From Cristatella mucedo (Eukaryota; Bryozoa; Phylactolaemata; Cristatellidae): a stretch of DNA of 64,000 nucleotides. Every line of letters begins with the position of its first letter. The stretch's first letter is position 1. The notes beneath the pieces were generated by a model that was not told the origin of the DNA, did not search any database, and was given only the letters and a program-made list of their open reading frames with translations. The translations under genes were made by a program, and so were the position numbers. Of this stretch, positions 1 through 11,490 are shown in pieces. Where the stretch lies: contig WPIO01000055.1 of NCBI GenBank assembly GCA_009760855.2, positions 1,852,501-1,916,500 on the forward strand, given 5' to 3'.

Positions 1-779
1 AGCTCCAGATGCAGAAAAATCTACACGCCGAAAGCGAGCTTCTACAAAAGCCATTTCAGGCCACTCTGAAAAAAGTCGGCAAGCCTCGTTTGGGAGAGCC
101 AATATTTGGTCGGCTTCGCCTCAGGCGCGTCACCGCACCCGAGAAGCCTTTGCAGATCCCATTTGAAAGAGATCGCTGCCCACGATGCCCGCATTCCTAT
201 CGCCAGACCAGTCATGCCTACCCAGTAGGTAGGCGCACAGCCAAGCCCATCTACCCAATCGCGTCTAAAATGGCACGGCTAACTCTTCTCCGAGGAACGC
301 GGTTTTTGCTGCAGCCCGTCGGCGCGACGCAAACAATGCTCGTCAGCTCTATCCACGAAATGGAACGCGCCTCATTCCCGGAAGGCCTGGACGATGGACG
401 ACGAAGGGGCGCATCCCCTCTCTGCATACGCCTGCAAAGAAGTTTCTAAAGCGAGATCGGCATCCCCCGCGTTTTTCAGCACAAAGCTGCTCACCAAAAG
501 AAAGGTTGTGCCATAGTCGGCAGCAGGGGAGCACTTGTCGTTGCGTAAGAATCTTTTATCACGCTTCGACTAACAAGAAAAAGCTCACAAGAGTCATGCA
601 TAGCATGCAAGAGCATACAAGACACTCGAGGCCACAGGGGATTCGTAGGAGCCCTGATTAGTAACGTCCACTGAGTCATGCACATGTACGCACGTTAAGT
701 ACAAAAGAACAAAAAGTGGCCAGTTCGGTAGGGCGCAGGAAAGCCAAGCAGTATAGGGGGGGGGGGTCCATAGCTTAGA
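1..779. other. Unassigned left edge with LINE scrap
   Basis: An open frame of 146 codons runs on the plus strand at 9-449, but it matches no family I know and has no flanking splice signals that I trust. At about 500-560 the minus strand carries a short scrap of the C-terminal region of LINE family 2; it matches the copy near 51,745-51,780. A run of ten G lies near 758. Nothing else is recognised. Confidence 0.3.
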
Positions 780-1400
780 TTGAAAGGATGCCAAGTCAAT
801 GTAGGCCGTGACGGAAGCCAGAAGCGAGTTCCAGACTTTCGGTGATTACCATCTGAAGTCCCGATCGCCGAAAAAACTTCAATTTCAATTAGGAGTCGGG
901 GTTGGCGAGACGACTGGAAGCCGTTGAGGGGTTAGGGCGAGCACGCGACTGTAGCAATGGCTGTAGGGCTGAGGACAGTGCTCGGATAGGTCAAGGCCGG
1001 TGCCGGCGGGTGGAGCTACTTGTAGGCCAGACTCAGGAACTTGAAATCGAATCGATGCATTATAGCTAGCCAGTGAAACTCAGACAGACGTTGGGCGATC
1101 GGGCAGCTACTCTGTTGGCGACAGACCCGACAAGCCACTGAGCTTTGCACCACCTGCATGCTATTAAGAGAGAAGGCCGGGAGTCCTGGGTAAATTGAAT
1201 TGCAGTAATCGCGATGCGATGTGACGAAGGCGTGAACTAGTTTGGAAGCTACATTCTTGTCTAACCAGGCCCCGATTTTGGCAATTTTCCTAAGCTAAGC
1301 TGAAAATTTGCCGACTTAATATTTCAGGCGATGGTTTCGTCCAATGACAAGTCATTTTGGAAAAGCACGTCCAGATTAATAGCCGACGTAATTGAAGTGA
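780..1400 (-). mobile_element. LINE C-terminal relic (diverged, family-1-like)
   Basis: Read on the minus strand this aligns piece by piece with the C-terminal half of the family-1 LINE. The recognisable peptides are NDLSLDE, SANFQL and the region after it, in the same order as in the better copies at 2,826-4,022 and 10,445-12,555. It is heavily frameshifted and more diverged than the others, so it is an old copy or another subfamily. It probably belongs to the same insertion as the scraps at 1,690-2,125 and 2,405-2,600, cut apart by later insertions. Confidence 0.6.
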
Positions 1401-1409
1401 TGGTTTCTA

Positions 1410-1690
1410 CGCAACGACATTTACTCTCCAACTGCCGACTATGGTACATCTTTTTCAGCGGTCCTGAACTGCTACTTCTATGCTACTCACTACCTCAACT
1501 GCTCTCCTGACTCGGCTATGCTTCCCACTTTCTCTTTGTTGCGTGAGACGAAGTCTGTTGGCTACCGAATGCGTACCGAAAGCCGCTCAGGCTGCGAGTG
1601 CGCTATACAAAACTCTCCCGCGTAACACTCACATGGTCTTTATGACTATGTGGAGTTACAGACGGAGATACATATACACATACATACATA
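1410..1690 (+). mobile_element. LINE family 2, 3' end
   Basis: The plus strand matches the 3' part of LINE family 2, which is seen reversed at 51,570-51,760 and 34,150-34,310. The shared text includes the cysteine- and serine-rich C terminus and the untranslated segment that follows. It interrupts older family-1 sequence, so it is a later, 5'-truncated insertion. Confidence 0.6.
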
Positions 1691-2125
1691 TATATATGGT
1701 AAATGAACCAATCTTGCGGGTGAGGCCTTCCAACTTAATGTTGATACTAGGCCTACCCGTAACTATTAGGCTGGTCTTATCTTCCATAAGCTTCAGGAGG
1801 TTACTAGCCATCCCTTCTGGGTCTTAGGGTAAGAAGCTCACTCTTTACGACCCAGCCCGCGGGTTCGAGTCCCGCAGTGGGTGATCCTTTATTACCCACT
1901 TCAGGCGGCGGTGATAGCCATCAAGGTTCTTTTACCGCTATATAAATGAGACTATTAAATCGGCGAATCTTTTTTCTTATCGGAGTGCCAATGTCAAAGA
2001 TGCAGGAATGCCGCCATAGAATTAGATGATTAGGATGCAGAAAACTGATAAATAAAGCAAAAAGATGTAGGTAGAGCTAAGTGCCATCGACGAAGAAATG
2101 AAAGCCAAGATTATGTTTCGCGAAT
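1690..2125 (-). mobile_element. LINE reverse transcriptase scraps split by a SINE
   Basis: Segment 1,695-1,820 matches the minus-strand reverse transcriptase region found at 3,640-3,770. Segment 2,030-2,120 matches the next part, around 3,850-3,900, which encodes the residues just before and at the YADD box. An S1 SINE at 1,825-1,975 lies between them. The order fits one LINE copy split by the SINE. Confidence 0.5.
1825..1975 (+). mobile_element. SINE S1 (tRNA-derived)
   Basis: There is a Pol III B box (GGTTCGAGTCC) near 1,863, followed by the S1 body: GATCCTTTATT, a GGCGGTGATAGCC motif, then a TTTACCGCTATATAAATGAG-like 3' part. The same order of blocks recurs at 15,105, 34,312 (reverse) and 56,115. 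The A box is weak. This is a retroposon, not a working tRNA gene: no acceptor stem can be folded. Confidence 0.65.
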
Positions 2126-2129
2126 CCGC

Positions 2130-2245
2130 TCTAGTTTGGCCCAGAGTTAAGATGCCGTTAACGACCAAGGTCGTGTGATTGAGTCCCACAGTATGCGTAA
2201 AGTGCGGGGATAGAGATTAAGTTCTCTTGGGGCACGATGCAAATG
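2130..2245 (+). mobile_element. SINE S2 (tRNA-derived, LINE-like tail)
   Basis: A degenerate B box near 2,177 (TGATTGAGTCCC) is followed by the S2 tail hairpin AGAGATTAAGTTCTCT and TTGGGGC near 2,211-2,235. The tail is the diagnostic part and is shared with full S2 copies such as 23,336-23,475. Confidence 0.55.
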
Positions 2246-2335
2246 ACACAGACACACAGACACACGCACGCACGCGTGCGTGCGTGCGTGCGTGCGTGCG
2301 CGCGCGTGCGTGTGCGCGCGTGTGCGGGTGGCATC
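2238..2335. repeat. AC/GC alternating purine-pyrimidine microsatellite
   Basis: The tract runs from CA-rich through CACG and GTGC to GCGC steps. It is uninterrupted alternating purine-pyrimidine and partly self-complementary, so it could adopt Z-DNA or a cruciform. The apparent histidine/arginine-rich frames through it are artefacts. Confidence 0.8.
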
Positions 2336-2404
2336 GGCCAGAGGAAGAGCAGGAGAAGAAGTCGGCCCAAGATCTGAGCACTGAGAGCACCCTACACTTT
2401 TAGG

Positions 2405-2600
2405 GCCACCCGGGGTCTACTGACGACCATGTAAATCAAGATTTCGAGATCTCTCGCTGAGGTAGGACCTAAGACAGTTTAGCACTGTGTTAGTGATGCC
2501 TGTGCGTATTGAAAGGCGCAGCAGATGGATCTGGTGGTCACACTACGTCGAACCTTTCGGAGAGATGTAGGATATCTACCAGAGAGGTGCCACCCTGATC
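2405..2600 (-). mobile_element. LINE reverse transcriptase scrap
   Basis: The minus-strand translation contains GITNTVLN followed by LRSYLSER. This corresponds to the palm segment GITGTAL..W.RSYLSGR of the family-1 reverse transcriptase. A stop codon and frameshifts make it a pseudogene. It is probably the 5' continuation of the fragments at 780-2,125. Confidence 0.6.
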
Positions 2601-2825
2601 AGTATTGTGGATTGATACGATGAAAATAAATCCTAAGCAGAGCTGCTACCTTGGAATGTTTACTCAAACATTCGATCGGAACTTGCCTGCAAGATCCGAC
2701 GAACTGATTTTATCGTTAACCTGCGGGACAAGCACTCTTTTGCATGTCTTGGATAAGGAAGACAGAAGAGACACTGGGCGAACGAAGTTCAGTAACTTCT
2801 TTCGCATGATCCAATGTCGACTTTT

Positions 2826-4022
2826 AATAATAATAATAACAATAATAATAATGTACTTGATAAAGCGCCCTCAGAGAACTTAATCTCTTTCTAGGCACTT
2901 TACATTTGGTGCAAAGGGAAATAAAATTGAATGGTAAGTAAAATCATGCTTGAAAAACAAACAAAAGGAATGACATGGTTTGGGGTGACATGCACAGGGT
3001 CAGCATGCAGATGTGGTTAGTAGCAGCATGCACAGTGTCAGCACGCATAGGCTCGTGAAGGACGAATCACAGGGACCCACTAAATGCTGTCCTAAATAGG
3101 TGTGTTTTTAAGTCCCTTTTAAATGTGGTCAGGTCAGGGGATGTTCTGACGCAGGTCGGGAGGGAGTTCCAGGCTTTGGGAGCATACGAACTAAATGCAC
3201 GGTCTCCAAAGGATTTAAGGTTTGTACGAGGTATTTGTAGACTGTTGGATTCCGAAAAGCGGGGTGGTACGATGCTTGGCCTGATGGGGGAGTATGTCGG
3301 AGAGATAGGCCGGAGCCATAGAATGAAGGAATCTAAAAGTGAGCGACAAAACTTCGAAGTCAATCCGTTACTTGACTGGTAGGCAGTGCAGGTCGGCGAG
3401 AGGTGGAGTAATATGTCAACTGCGACGCTCAGGACAGACAAGCCTAGCTGCAGAGTTTTGCACCAGCTGCAATGCATGGACTAACTTAGACGTGGTATCC
3501 TTATCTAAACAAGCCCGAATTTTAGCAATGTTATGAAGCTGAAAATAGGCAGATTTGACTGTGGAGCTGATGTGGTCGTCTAACGAGAGGTCGCTTTTGG
3601 AATATGACACCTAGATTTTGAGCTGATTCGACAGGAGATATGCTGGCAGAGCCAATTTTGAGAGTCAGCCTCTCCAATCTCCGAATCACACTGGGTTTGC
3701 CCATAACTAGTAAGTTAGTTTTGTCATCGTTTAGTTTTAGAAAATTTGCTGCCATCCATGTGCGGATGTCATCAATGCATGCAGCAAATGAGTTTAGAGA
3801 ATTTGAGGTGCTCGAAGGCTGGGAGGGATCAAAGCACAGGTACAACTGAGTGTCATCCGCATAGAAGTGAAAGCCTAGATTGTGCTTGGCAATCACATCA
3901 GCAAGAGGGAGAGTATAAACCGTGAAAAGAACCGGACCTAGCACGGAGCCCTGAGGTGCTCCATATTTCAGAGGTACTTCAGATGATCTTAGTCCATTCA
4001 CGTTAAGTCGTTGGCATGACAA
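2826..4022 (-). mobile_element. LINE family 1 (CR1/L2-like), 5'-truncated copy
   Basis: This non-LTR retrotransposon copy reads on the minus strand. From 4,022 downward it encodes a reverse transcriptase palm with GAPQGSVLGPVLF and the catalytic FYADD box, then the conserved ANFLKLNDDKT and SPVESAQNLGV segments. After a frameshift near 3,500 comes the C-terminal domain with LTSKFCRSLLDS and [17 protein letters not shown]. The untranslated end carries the hairpin tail and an (AAT)n run near 2,826-2,852, which is the 3' end. The 5' two thirds are missing (no endonuclease, no first ORF), as is usual for incomplete target-primed reverse transcription. It has at least one frameshift and is inactive. 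Clade assignment to CR1/L2 rests on the C-terminal motif and microsatellite tail; a phylogeny was not possible. Confidence 0.85.
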
Positions 4023-4144
4023 GAGCTATTTTCAAAGGGGCACGGACTTCACCCACACTCAATAACAGCATCTACAATATTTATTATGGCTGGCAGCAAC
4101 TGGTCACCTGGTCCTTGGGAGGAGGGATAAAGCAGCCGAGAAGC

Positions 4145-4265
4145 CAGATGGTCAAGCTCTCACGCTCCCATCTCACGTCCCCATCTCACGCCCTCATACC
4201 ACGTCCCCATCTCACGCCCCCCATCGCACGTCCCCATCTCTCGCCCTCATCGCACGCCCCCGTCT
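4145..4265. repeat. C-rich minisatellite
   Basis: About eight imperfect copies of a 13-16 bp unit of the form ATCTCACGTCCCC, with variants ending CCCTC or CCCCC. Both length and sequence drift along the array. Confidence 0.75.
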
Positions 4266-4624
4266 TCTCGGCCGAGCTGCACTTCCTGCTATGAGGACAA
4301 TATTGCCGTCTGCAAAGCCGCCCAGTACCTACGTTGGATCCATTGCAAACACACACCAAACTGTATCTCCCAAGCCAGAGAGCAGAGACGCGTGTTGCCT
4401 GTTGCGGCTAGAGCAGCTGTGGATCGATATTGCCAGTGGCGACCGGGAAAGTACGTGACCGTGTACGCCGACCTCGGCCGCCTTCAATCAGTTACACGGG
4501 TCTTTTTAATTCGCGCATTTAATTCACGCATTCATTCGCGTATGATCAGCAGTCCAAAAGGAAATCTGCAGTCTGGTGGTTCAGGCTCCGATCTGGTCAC
4601 TCGCAATACTTGCCCCTCATGTTG

Positions 4625-4795
4625 TCAGTGCCTAGACGCTTGAGGTGCTCGCTATTCACGGCATCAGGTCGTGGGCTCGAGTCCTGTGGTCGGCGATCCT
4701 GTAATGACTGCCCACTGCAAGCGGTGGCGGTAGCCACGAAGTATTTTCTGCAGCCACACAAAGGAGGCTGTTCAGTCAGCTAAACGTTTTTCTTA
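4625..4795 (+). mobile_element. SINE S1 copy
   Basis: A B box near 4,672 (GGGCTCGAGTCC) is followed by GGCGATCCTGTAATGACTGC, the GCGGTGGCGGTAGCC motif and an AGGAGGCTGTTCAGTCAGC end. These are the S1 blocks in order. A further GC-rich stretch with a CATATAAATGG end follows at 4,800-4,880 and may be part of a second, more decayed copy. Confidence 0.6.
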
Positions 4796-5101
4796 CGCAA
4801 TCCTTTAGTGTCCGCTGCACTTAGTGGCATGGGGAGGCGGGCGATTTCCGCTAAAGCTATGCGGCCGACATATAAATGGAGCTGTTGAAAAATTAACCTA
4901 TCATTTCACTTTGCTTAGTATGTGTCTAGTATTTACCTGCGCGAATGCAGGTCTTTTCTGTACGTTCACCGCACCTCTCTGTAGCTACTGAAAGTCGCCA
5001 AGACTAAGTGGCTTTTCTTTTATTTAAAAAAGTCCCAGACAAAAATGAATAGTGTGGCTGTTCAGTCGTAGTTCAGTATTGATGCGACAGCTTGAGATAC
5101 A

Positions 5102-5584
5102 TTGAAGACTATATTGAGCAATGCTGAAGTGGCGACTCGTATTTCGGCGAGCGGAGCTGACAAGGATCCCGTAGCCAGTCGTCGTCGCCGCTGCTTGAAA
5201 GTCGTTCGCACACACGCTAAACAGTCTCCGCCGTCTCCGGCGGTCAAGCGATTCGCAGACGCGGCCGCTCCCGAGCCCGAGCCGCGCTCGCGCTCGAAAC
5301 GCTCGCCGAGAAATTCGCCTGGTGCGGGGAATTTTCGCACTTGGATGAGAGACTCACACGACTTGATGGGGCCACGACGGAAGGCCGAAGACGCGCAAGC
5401 TCAGCGCGCGCGCGCGTGCCTCAGGACAAATCGCTGTTTCGAAGATGGGGCTCTGAGGAATGCCAAGGTCGGAGCTCCGTTCTGTGAGGGGGCAATAATA
5501 CTTGTAGAGCTTCTGATGCATGCAGATGTATGCAGACCTATAGAAACCTGCCAAGCGGCGCGCGAAACTTCAGTCTCTTCGTAG
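5102..5584 (+). CDS. Hypothetical open frame, 160 codons
   Basis: This plus-strand frame is open from ATG to stop and is locally GC-rich, with a run of alternating basic and acidic residues (PEPEPRSRSKRSPRNSP) around residue 55-75. No domain, signal peptide or family is recognised. The minus strand is also open here, as often happens in GC-rich DNA, so the frame may be accidental. It may instead be an unspliced exon of an unknown gene. It sits just upstream of a LINE family-2 copy, so it could also be 5' sequence of that element. Confidence is low. Confidence 0.15.
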   Translation: MKTILSNAEVATRISASGADKDPVASRRRRCLKVVRTHAKQSPPSPAVKRFADAAAPEPEPRSRSKRSPRNSPGAGNFRTWMRDSHDLMGPRRKAEDAQAQRARACLRTNRCFEDGALRNAKVGAPFCEGAIILVELLMHADVCRPIETCQAARETSVSS

Positions 5585-5839
5585 CATTGTCTCGAGCCAC
5601 ACTGCGTGATCTCCATCGAGCTCTGCTGTGAATCGCTCTAACTTAATGCTCATCTGAATGCTCATCAGGCCTTCTATAGCCCCCGCTGCCCATCTCGACG
5701 CTTGTCTTTGGAATTCTCGCCCGATGTACCGCAAATCCCTAATGATATATGACGTAATTATTTTGACGGCAATCTCGACCTGCTTGCCTTTACCGAGACA
5801 CGGCTGACATTGACTCACATCCAAAATATAACCAGGAAA

Positions 5840-8160
5840 AGTCGGTGCATTTATGCTGACCGAGACTTGGATGACATACTTCTCCAGTGGCTATGTATCT
5901 AAAAACAGCCCTACAGGGTTATCATTCTTTCAGATCTTGCGGTCTGAGGCGATGGTTGGCGAAGTTGTCATCGTTAGTAGTGAATCGCTCGGCTATAAGA
6001 CCTGTAGTTTTTTGTGAGGGCTTTAATTAGATCCTCAACAAAGACGATGCCTCTTGTATTAGTGATTCACCAACCCCCTCCTGACTGTCTAACATCGTTT
6101 AACGAGGAGATTTTGGATTTTCTTACGATAATACTCGTGTAGGGCAGTTTATTATTGACTGTTGGAGAATTTTGCATTCACGTTGACGACCACAGCAACA
6201 GTCAGGCACGCTCATTTCTTGACTGAGTGAAGAACTTCAGTTTGGTCCAACACGTTGGTCAAATCTCTCCAGCCGGTAGCCATATTCTCGATGTCAAAAG
6301 TGTCTGATCAAAAGGATTTCTACCATATCGACCTTGTTGGGTGCCCACTGGCTATCTCGGATCTTTGCTCAATCTCACTTACGGTTTCGGCTCCATCGTA
6401 TGTGCAGGGTAGCATCGAGTTTGTCCAGCGATCCAAGGTGCATTGATGCATTGATGATGAGGACTGCTTTTAATCTGTTTGTGATGTGGGTCTTCTTGAT
6501 CTGCACCCAGACTCTACGGACAGCCTCGATACCCTTATTGATGTAATTAACTTGAAACTTAAGAGTGCTCTCGACCGGTATAGTCCCCTACTTTAGGTCC
6601 GAGAACAGAGTTGTGGAGATTCCTTTCAATTAAATAAAAAGCTTCACCAGATGAACCGGAATAAAGAGAAGGCTTGAACGCCGCGTTAAGAAGCCCGGAT
6701 CTGATGACGAACCAGCCAGTTGCGAAGAATTTCGCCTTATCTGCACGAGGGAGCATCTTAGAAATTCCAGGGCTTCTTTTTTTCCCACTCAAAAATTGAA
6801 GTGCGGCCAGTCAGACCCAACACAATTTACATGGCAACGAGTCGCTTTCTTGCCCACTCTCAGTCTTCTCACTCCCTAGACATTAACGGTTCGGCCGATT
6901 GGTTTTCCTCCATCTTTGTTGTAGAAATCACACATATTCGTGTCTACAGTAAGCCACCTCCAATAATGGCATCTTTGAGTTGCGCAACCTGTGTCCTTCC
7001 TTAAGAAAATTTCCGAGGTTTCTGTTTGTGATATGGCTACCTTAATTAAGTCTAGTAAAAAGACTCGTCTCGTTCAAGACCCAAAACCATCTCCTTTCTG
7101 GTCTTCACTGGCAGGAAATCACAGTCCAGCCACAACTCAGGTTTTAATGCTTCTCATGATAGCGGAGTTGTTCCAGAGTCATTCAAACTGACCATCGTTA
7201 GACCAATGCTTAAAAATCCTGGATTGGATTCAGAGGTCCCAGCAACTTATCGCACAATTTCGCTTCTTCCTTTTATTGCAAAGGATTCTCGAAAAATTGT
7301 CGATAAGCAGTGACGCTACTCCACAAAAAAACCGCTCACCTCTATCTGACCAACGACATCCTAAGCAACGACGCTGACAGTTGTTATTGCCTAGGCCCAG
7401 CTGAATCGATGAGTTGGCTTCGACACCATTGATCACGATAGTGTAATTGAGGATCGAGAACAGTGATTGAGTTGGAAGACAAGGCACTGGCGTGGGTCAA
7501 ATCAAATGGTACTTGTCCGAACGTGTTCAATCCGTGTAGTGAGATGGTAAAATTTTATCCAGCAGACACGGTCCTTCCTTAAGAAATTTTCCGAGGTTTC
7601 TGTTTGTGATGTAGCTACCTTAAATAAGACTGGTAAAAAGAACTCGTCTCCTTTCAGACCAAAAACCTCCGCGGTCCGCTCTCGGTTCCACTTATATTGA
7701 GCACCCTATAAAAGGATTTTTACCCACGGTATCGGCGATCGTTTTTAAGCTAACGATGCCACATTATTTATCTAAGACATCGGAATGCAGCAGCCGATAG
7801 CCTGAATCTTTGCTTTGCAGACACGCCTAGCTGAACTGGTGCTCCAGTTTTAGCCCCATCGTGCCGTAAATTCCTCGATGGACAGTAAGTTAGCTTTTAA
7901 ATTCTTTCGCTTGAAGACCGTTGGCGAAAGAAGCTTTCGTTCTGCAGGTCCTGCACTAGGAAACTCGCCCCACACTTCGTATGCAGAAACGTCTACTCTG
8001 CTGCTGCCGATTGCGGCTCGTCCTTTCCAGCCGCCCAGAGCTGATATTTTCTGGCTTCGCATTTCTTCGGCTGCCCTCCTGACTTCTGCGGCGGCATCGT
8101 GTGTGATATGTAGAATGCCTAGAAATAGATTAAGTGATTTGAGAACGCTATAAAAATATA
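5840..8160 (+). mobile_element. LINE family 2, long decayed copy with endonuclease and RT remains
   Basis: The blocks of a CR1/L2-type ORF2 appear in order on the plus strand. An LTETW motif near 5,855 marks the start of the AP-type endonuclease. The endonuclease core with SFLD and a QHVGQ-like stretch lies at 6,030-6,300. The linker with FLKKISEVSV is near 6,995. The first RT block with FKLTIVRPMLKNPGLDS is near 7,185-7,225, and FDTIDHD (AFDTVDHD-like) near 7,420. The C-terminal GERSFRSAGPALGNS block is at 7,920-7,970, followed by an eroded hairpin tail (CCTAGAAATAGATTAAG) near 8,117. It has many stops and frameshifts and lacks a clear YADD box. The linker segment is present twice (see findings). 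It is the most complete family-2 copy in the window. Confidence 0.75.
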
Positions 8161-8384
8161 TTGTTAAAACTAGTGAGCTATAGGAAGCCCTACTGAGTAA
8201 TACCCACTTGGTATTTGTGACTTTGCGGAGTTGACGATGGAGATATATTACGTTACATTACTCCGTACTTCAGATTCATAAGCGCAGTAGCCACTCTGAT
8301 GTCACTCGTTCTCTTTGTCCTTGCATCGTGTCTTGCTCTCGGTGAGAGAACGCTTATGAAACGAAATTACAAGACGAGGTTTAG

Positions 8385-8492
8385 AAGCGGTTGGTAGCCT
8401 TCGACCACCGAGGTTGTGGGCTTGAGCCCTGCCTCGTAGTGAAGCGCCTGAATAGAGATTAATTTCTCTTCGGGCGCCGTACAAATAAAACT
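8385..8492 (+). mobile_element. SINE S2 copy
   Basis: A B box (GGGCTTGAGCCC) near 8,418 and the S2 tail: GAAGCGCCTGAATAGAGATT, TTCTCTTCGGGCGCC, then TACAAATAAA. The A box has decayed. Confidence 0.65.
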
Positions 8493-9334
8493 GACATGCA
8501 TTCTTTTTAATTACTACGCTGCCAAACTGAGGCCACAGCCCGTTACCGGAAGCGGAATACGCTCTTTTCCTCTGATGCGGAAGGCTGTAAAGTGTCACCA
8601 TGGCCGTCGCTCTGGCTACTGCTAGGGCCGTTCGCTATCTGTCGTCTGTAAGTATAAGAGCAGTTGTCTGGCCAGCGTGGAATCTCGGAATTATAGGTCG
8701 GATTAACTGAGCATCCAGCTTTGAAAGATGGCATCTGGCATCTATATCGCTTGGGAACCGTGTAATGCTGCTAGGCTGGGGGAGGGGGAGCTTGTTTGCA
8801 TCGATGCTGATTCCGCTGTACACTAGCCACTATTAGGATGAATCTGGTGGCGAAAAACTTCGTTCCATGTCTATAAATAATTTGAGACTATTTCTGGCGT
8901 TCTGATTCTCGCCAATTTCCGATTGCTTAGGTGCACTGTTCTCGGCTGGAAGCAGCCGGAAAGTACCCGTGCATAAGTTCTTGCTATTCGTGTGCCTTGC
9001 TACAGTAGATCTATTTTAGATTCGCTAGATATCAAGCGCGTTCTGTCTTGCAAGGTCGTGATCATTCTCTTGTCTAGCGGGCCCAGTTGATGAATGCAGA
9101 ACCGTGCTTGGCTTCTTAAGACCCTGCAAATTCACGGTCGCTTCATGCTTGCGTTAGCGGCTGTAAGCGATGTGTAACGAACCTCCGCTGTAAGCGCATG
9201 CATCTATTTTCATTCCAGAAGACGAGATAATCTGTACGGTATTCCTCGAGATGGCGCTCCTCGCGTCCCCAGCTGGTATGCTTTGCATCTGGCAGTCCAC
9301 TAGCCAGCAGAGCCCTTAAGCCTAATCTTTACAT
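8493..9334. other. No recognisable feature
   Basis: I find no gene, element or array here. The short open frames on either strand lack codon bias, motifs and splice context. Confidence 0.4.
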
Positions 9335-9480
9335 ATATAATTCATTTGCATAGCGCCCTAAGAGAAATCGATCTGAAATTAGGCGCTTCACATACGCCAC
9401 GGGGCTCGAGCCCACGACATCGACCAGACCTTGTCGGGCCGAGCACCTTAACTACTGGGATCGGCTGGCTATGTCTGCTG
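9335..9480 (-). mobile_element. SINE S2 copy
   Basis: Reverse complement of S2. The tail (CATTTGCATAGCGCCCTAAG) is at the low-coordinate end, then GGGGCTCGAGCCC as the B box near 9,401, and an A-box-like part near 9,440-9,465. All blocks are present, so this is one of the more complete S2 copies. Confidence 0.65.
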
Positions 9481-9716
9481 AAGTTTCATGGGCGGCATTG
9501 GCATTGGTTGCTCGACGATGTTTCCTTTGGTAGTAGGATTACTCCAGGATGACTTCCTGCTGCATTAATCTGACATATGCATGTCATCTCACGGCAGTTT
9601 TTGAATTCTCGCATTCTAGTTGGTCTTGGTGGATTGGATGTCAAGTTTCTTGGATGCTACTATGGCCACTAACTCTATGGCCTTTGGCCCAGTAATTTTC
9701 TGCTGTAGCTTTTTTC

Positions 9717-9820
9717 TATTTTGCCGAGCATCTCATCGCTGATGATCATGATGATGATCATGATGATCATGATGATGCTGATGTTGATGAATTTTGCCGA
9801 GCATCTCATCGCTGATGCTG
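9717..9820. repeat. Tandem duplication around a GAT microsatellite
   Basis: The segment beginning ATTTTGCCGAGCATCTCATC occurs at 9,717 and again at 9,790. Between the copies lies an imperfect (GAT)n/(ATC)n tract. The arrangement is a duplication of about 73 bp carrying the microsatellite. Confidence 0.8.
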
Positions 9821-10020
9821 ATCATGTCGTACCTCTTATTTTTCTCAAGACAACAACAAGCAACAAGGGTGTTCGAATGGAAGTTGTTCGAGTGTGCCAT
9901 GGTAAAGGAATATCTAGTGTCTAACAAATATTGGCTGCATATGGAATCGGTTTTTACACACGGAAACCCACTCATATACTTGCGTGGAAAAAGTACAAAC
10001 GCAAACGCACGAACACATGA

Positions 10021-10205
10021 AGACGCACACACGCACACACACACACACACACACACGCACACACACGCACACACACACACACACACACGCTGACGCACAT
10101 GCACGCGTGGACACACATGCACACACCACACACAGACACAGATACACACACACACACACACACACGCACGCACGCACACACACACACGCACACACACAAA
10201 ACACA
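10021..10205. repeat. CA/TG microsatellite
   Basis: A long CA repeat with CGCA and TGCA interruptions. Threonine-histidine and valine-cysteine frames through it are artefacts of the repeat. Confidence 0.9.
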
Positions 10206-11490
10206 CGTAGAGTGTGCTGTTGCTTGCCATTTCTTGTATGTTTGCATCCATGTGTGTTGACATAGCGATCCATGTATGTGGCAACCCGACTAGGCTTCTG
10301 TTACTCACTACTTGCAGGTCTTCATACGTGTGCAGTAAGATGTGTACATATTTTGCAAAACTGCAGCTAGGCTTGTCAGTCGTGGCTGTCGTAGCTTCCG
10401 CATTACACCCATCACCTCTTACATTTTCGTACCGCTCGCACCTGCGAATAATAATGGCAATAATAATGGACTTGATTAAGTGCCCTCGGGGAACTCAATC
10501 TCTTTCTAGGTGCTTTACATTTGCTGCAAAGGAAACACGGTCGAATGGTGAGTGATGTCATGCTTGATAAACAACACAAAAACATGGTTAGGGGTGACAT
10601 GCACAGGGTCAACATGCAAGTGTGGTCAGTGGTAGCATGCACAGTGCATAAGCACATAAAGGACAAATCACAGGGACCTACTAAATGCAGTCACACATAG
10701 GTGTGTTTTCAAGTTCTTTTTGATGTGGTCAAGTCAGGGGATGTCGTGACGCAAGTTGGAAGTGAGTTCTAGGCTTTGGGAGCATACCAACTAAATGCAC
10801 GGTCTCCAAAGGATTCGAGGTTTGTACGAGGTATAGGTAAACAGTTAGATTCCGAAAAGCGATGTTGCAATGCTTTGCCTGGTGGGACAGTAGATCTGAC
10901 AGGTAGGCTGGGGCCAAAGAATGGAGGCATCTAAAAGTGAGCGACAAAACCTTGGAGTCAATCCGTTGCTTGACAGCTGGCCGGTGCAGGTCGGCGAGAA
11001 GTGGTGTGATGTAGCAACTGCGATGCTCACGACAGGCAAGCCTAGCTGTAGAGTTTTGCACCAGTTGTAGGCGCCTAATTGCACATGCTGGTAGGCCAGC
11101 AAGCAGTGAGTTACAGAAGTCAAGACGGGATGTCACAAATGCATGGACTAACTTAGATGTGGTATCCTTATCTAAACAAGGCCGAATTTTAGAAATGTTA
11201 TGTAGCTGAAAGTAGGCAGGTTTGACTGTGGAGCTGATGTGGTCGTCCAACGAAAGGTCACTTTGGAACATGACACCTAGATATTGTGCAGATTCAACAG
11301 GAGATATGCTGGAAGAGCCAATTTTCAGCATTAGCCTTTCCAATTTTTGAATTACATTTGGTTTGTTTTGCATTTGGTTTGCATTTTCGTTAGTTAGTTG
11401 TATCATTTAATTTAAGAAAATTTGCTGCCATCTATGTGCAGATGTCATCAATACATGCAGCAAAGGAGTTAAGAGAATTCGACGTGCTAG

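Noticed and set aside
9733-10308. Long cysteine-valine and threonine-histidine frames
   Set aside because: They are translations of CA/TG microsatellites. The same occurs at 23,764-24,259, 41,389-41,959 and 63,230-63,815.
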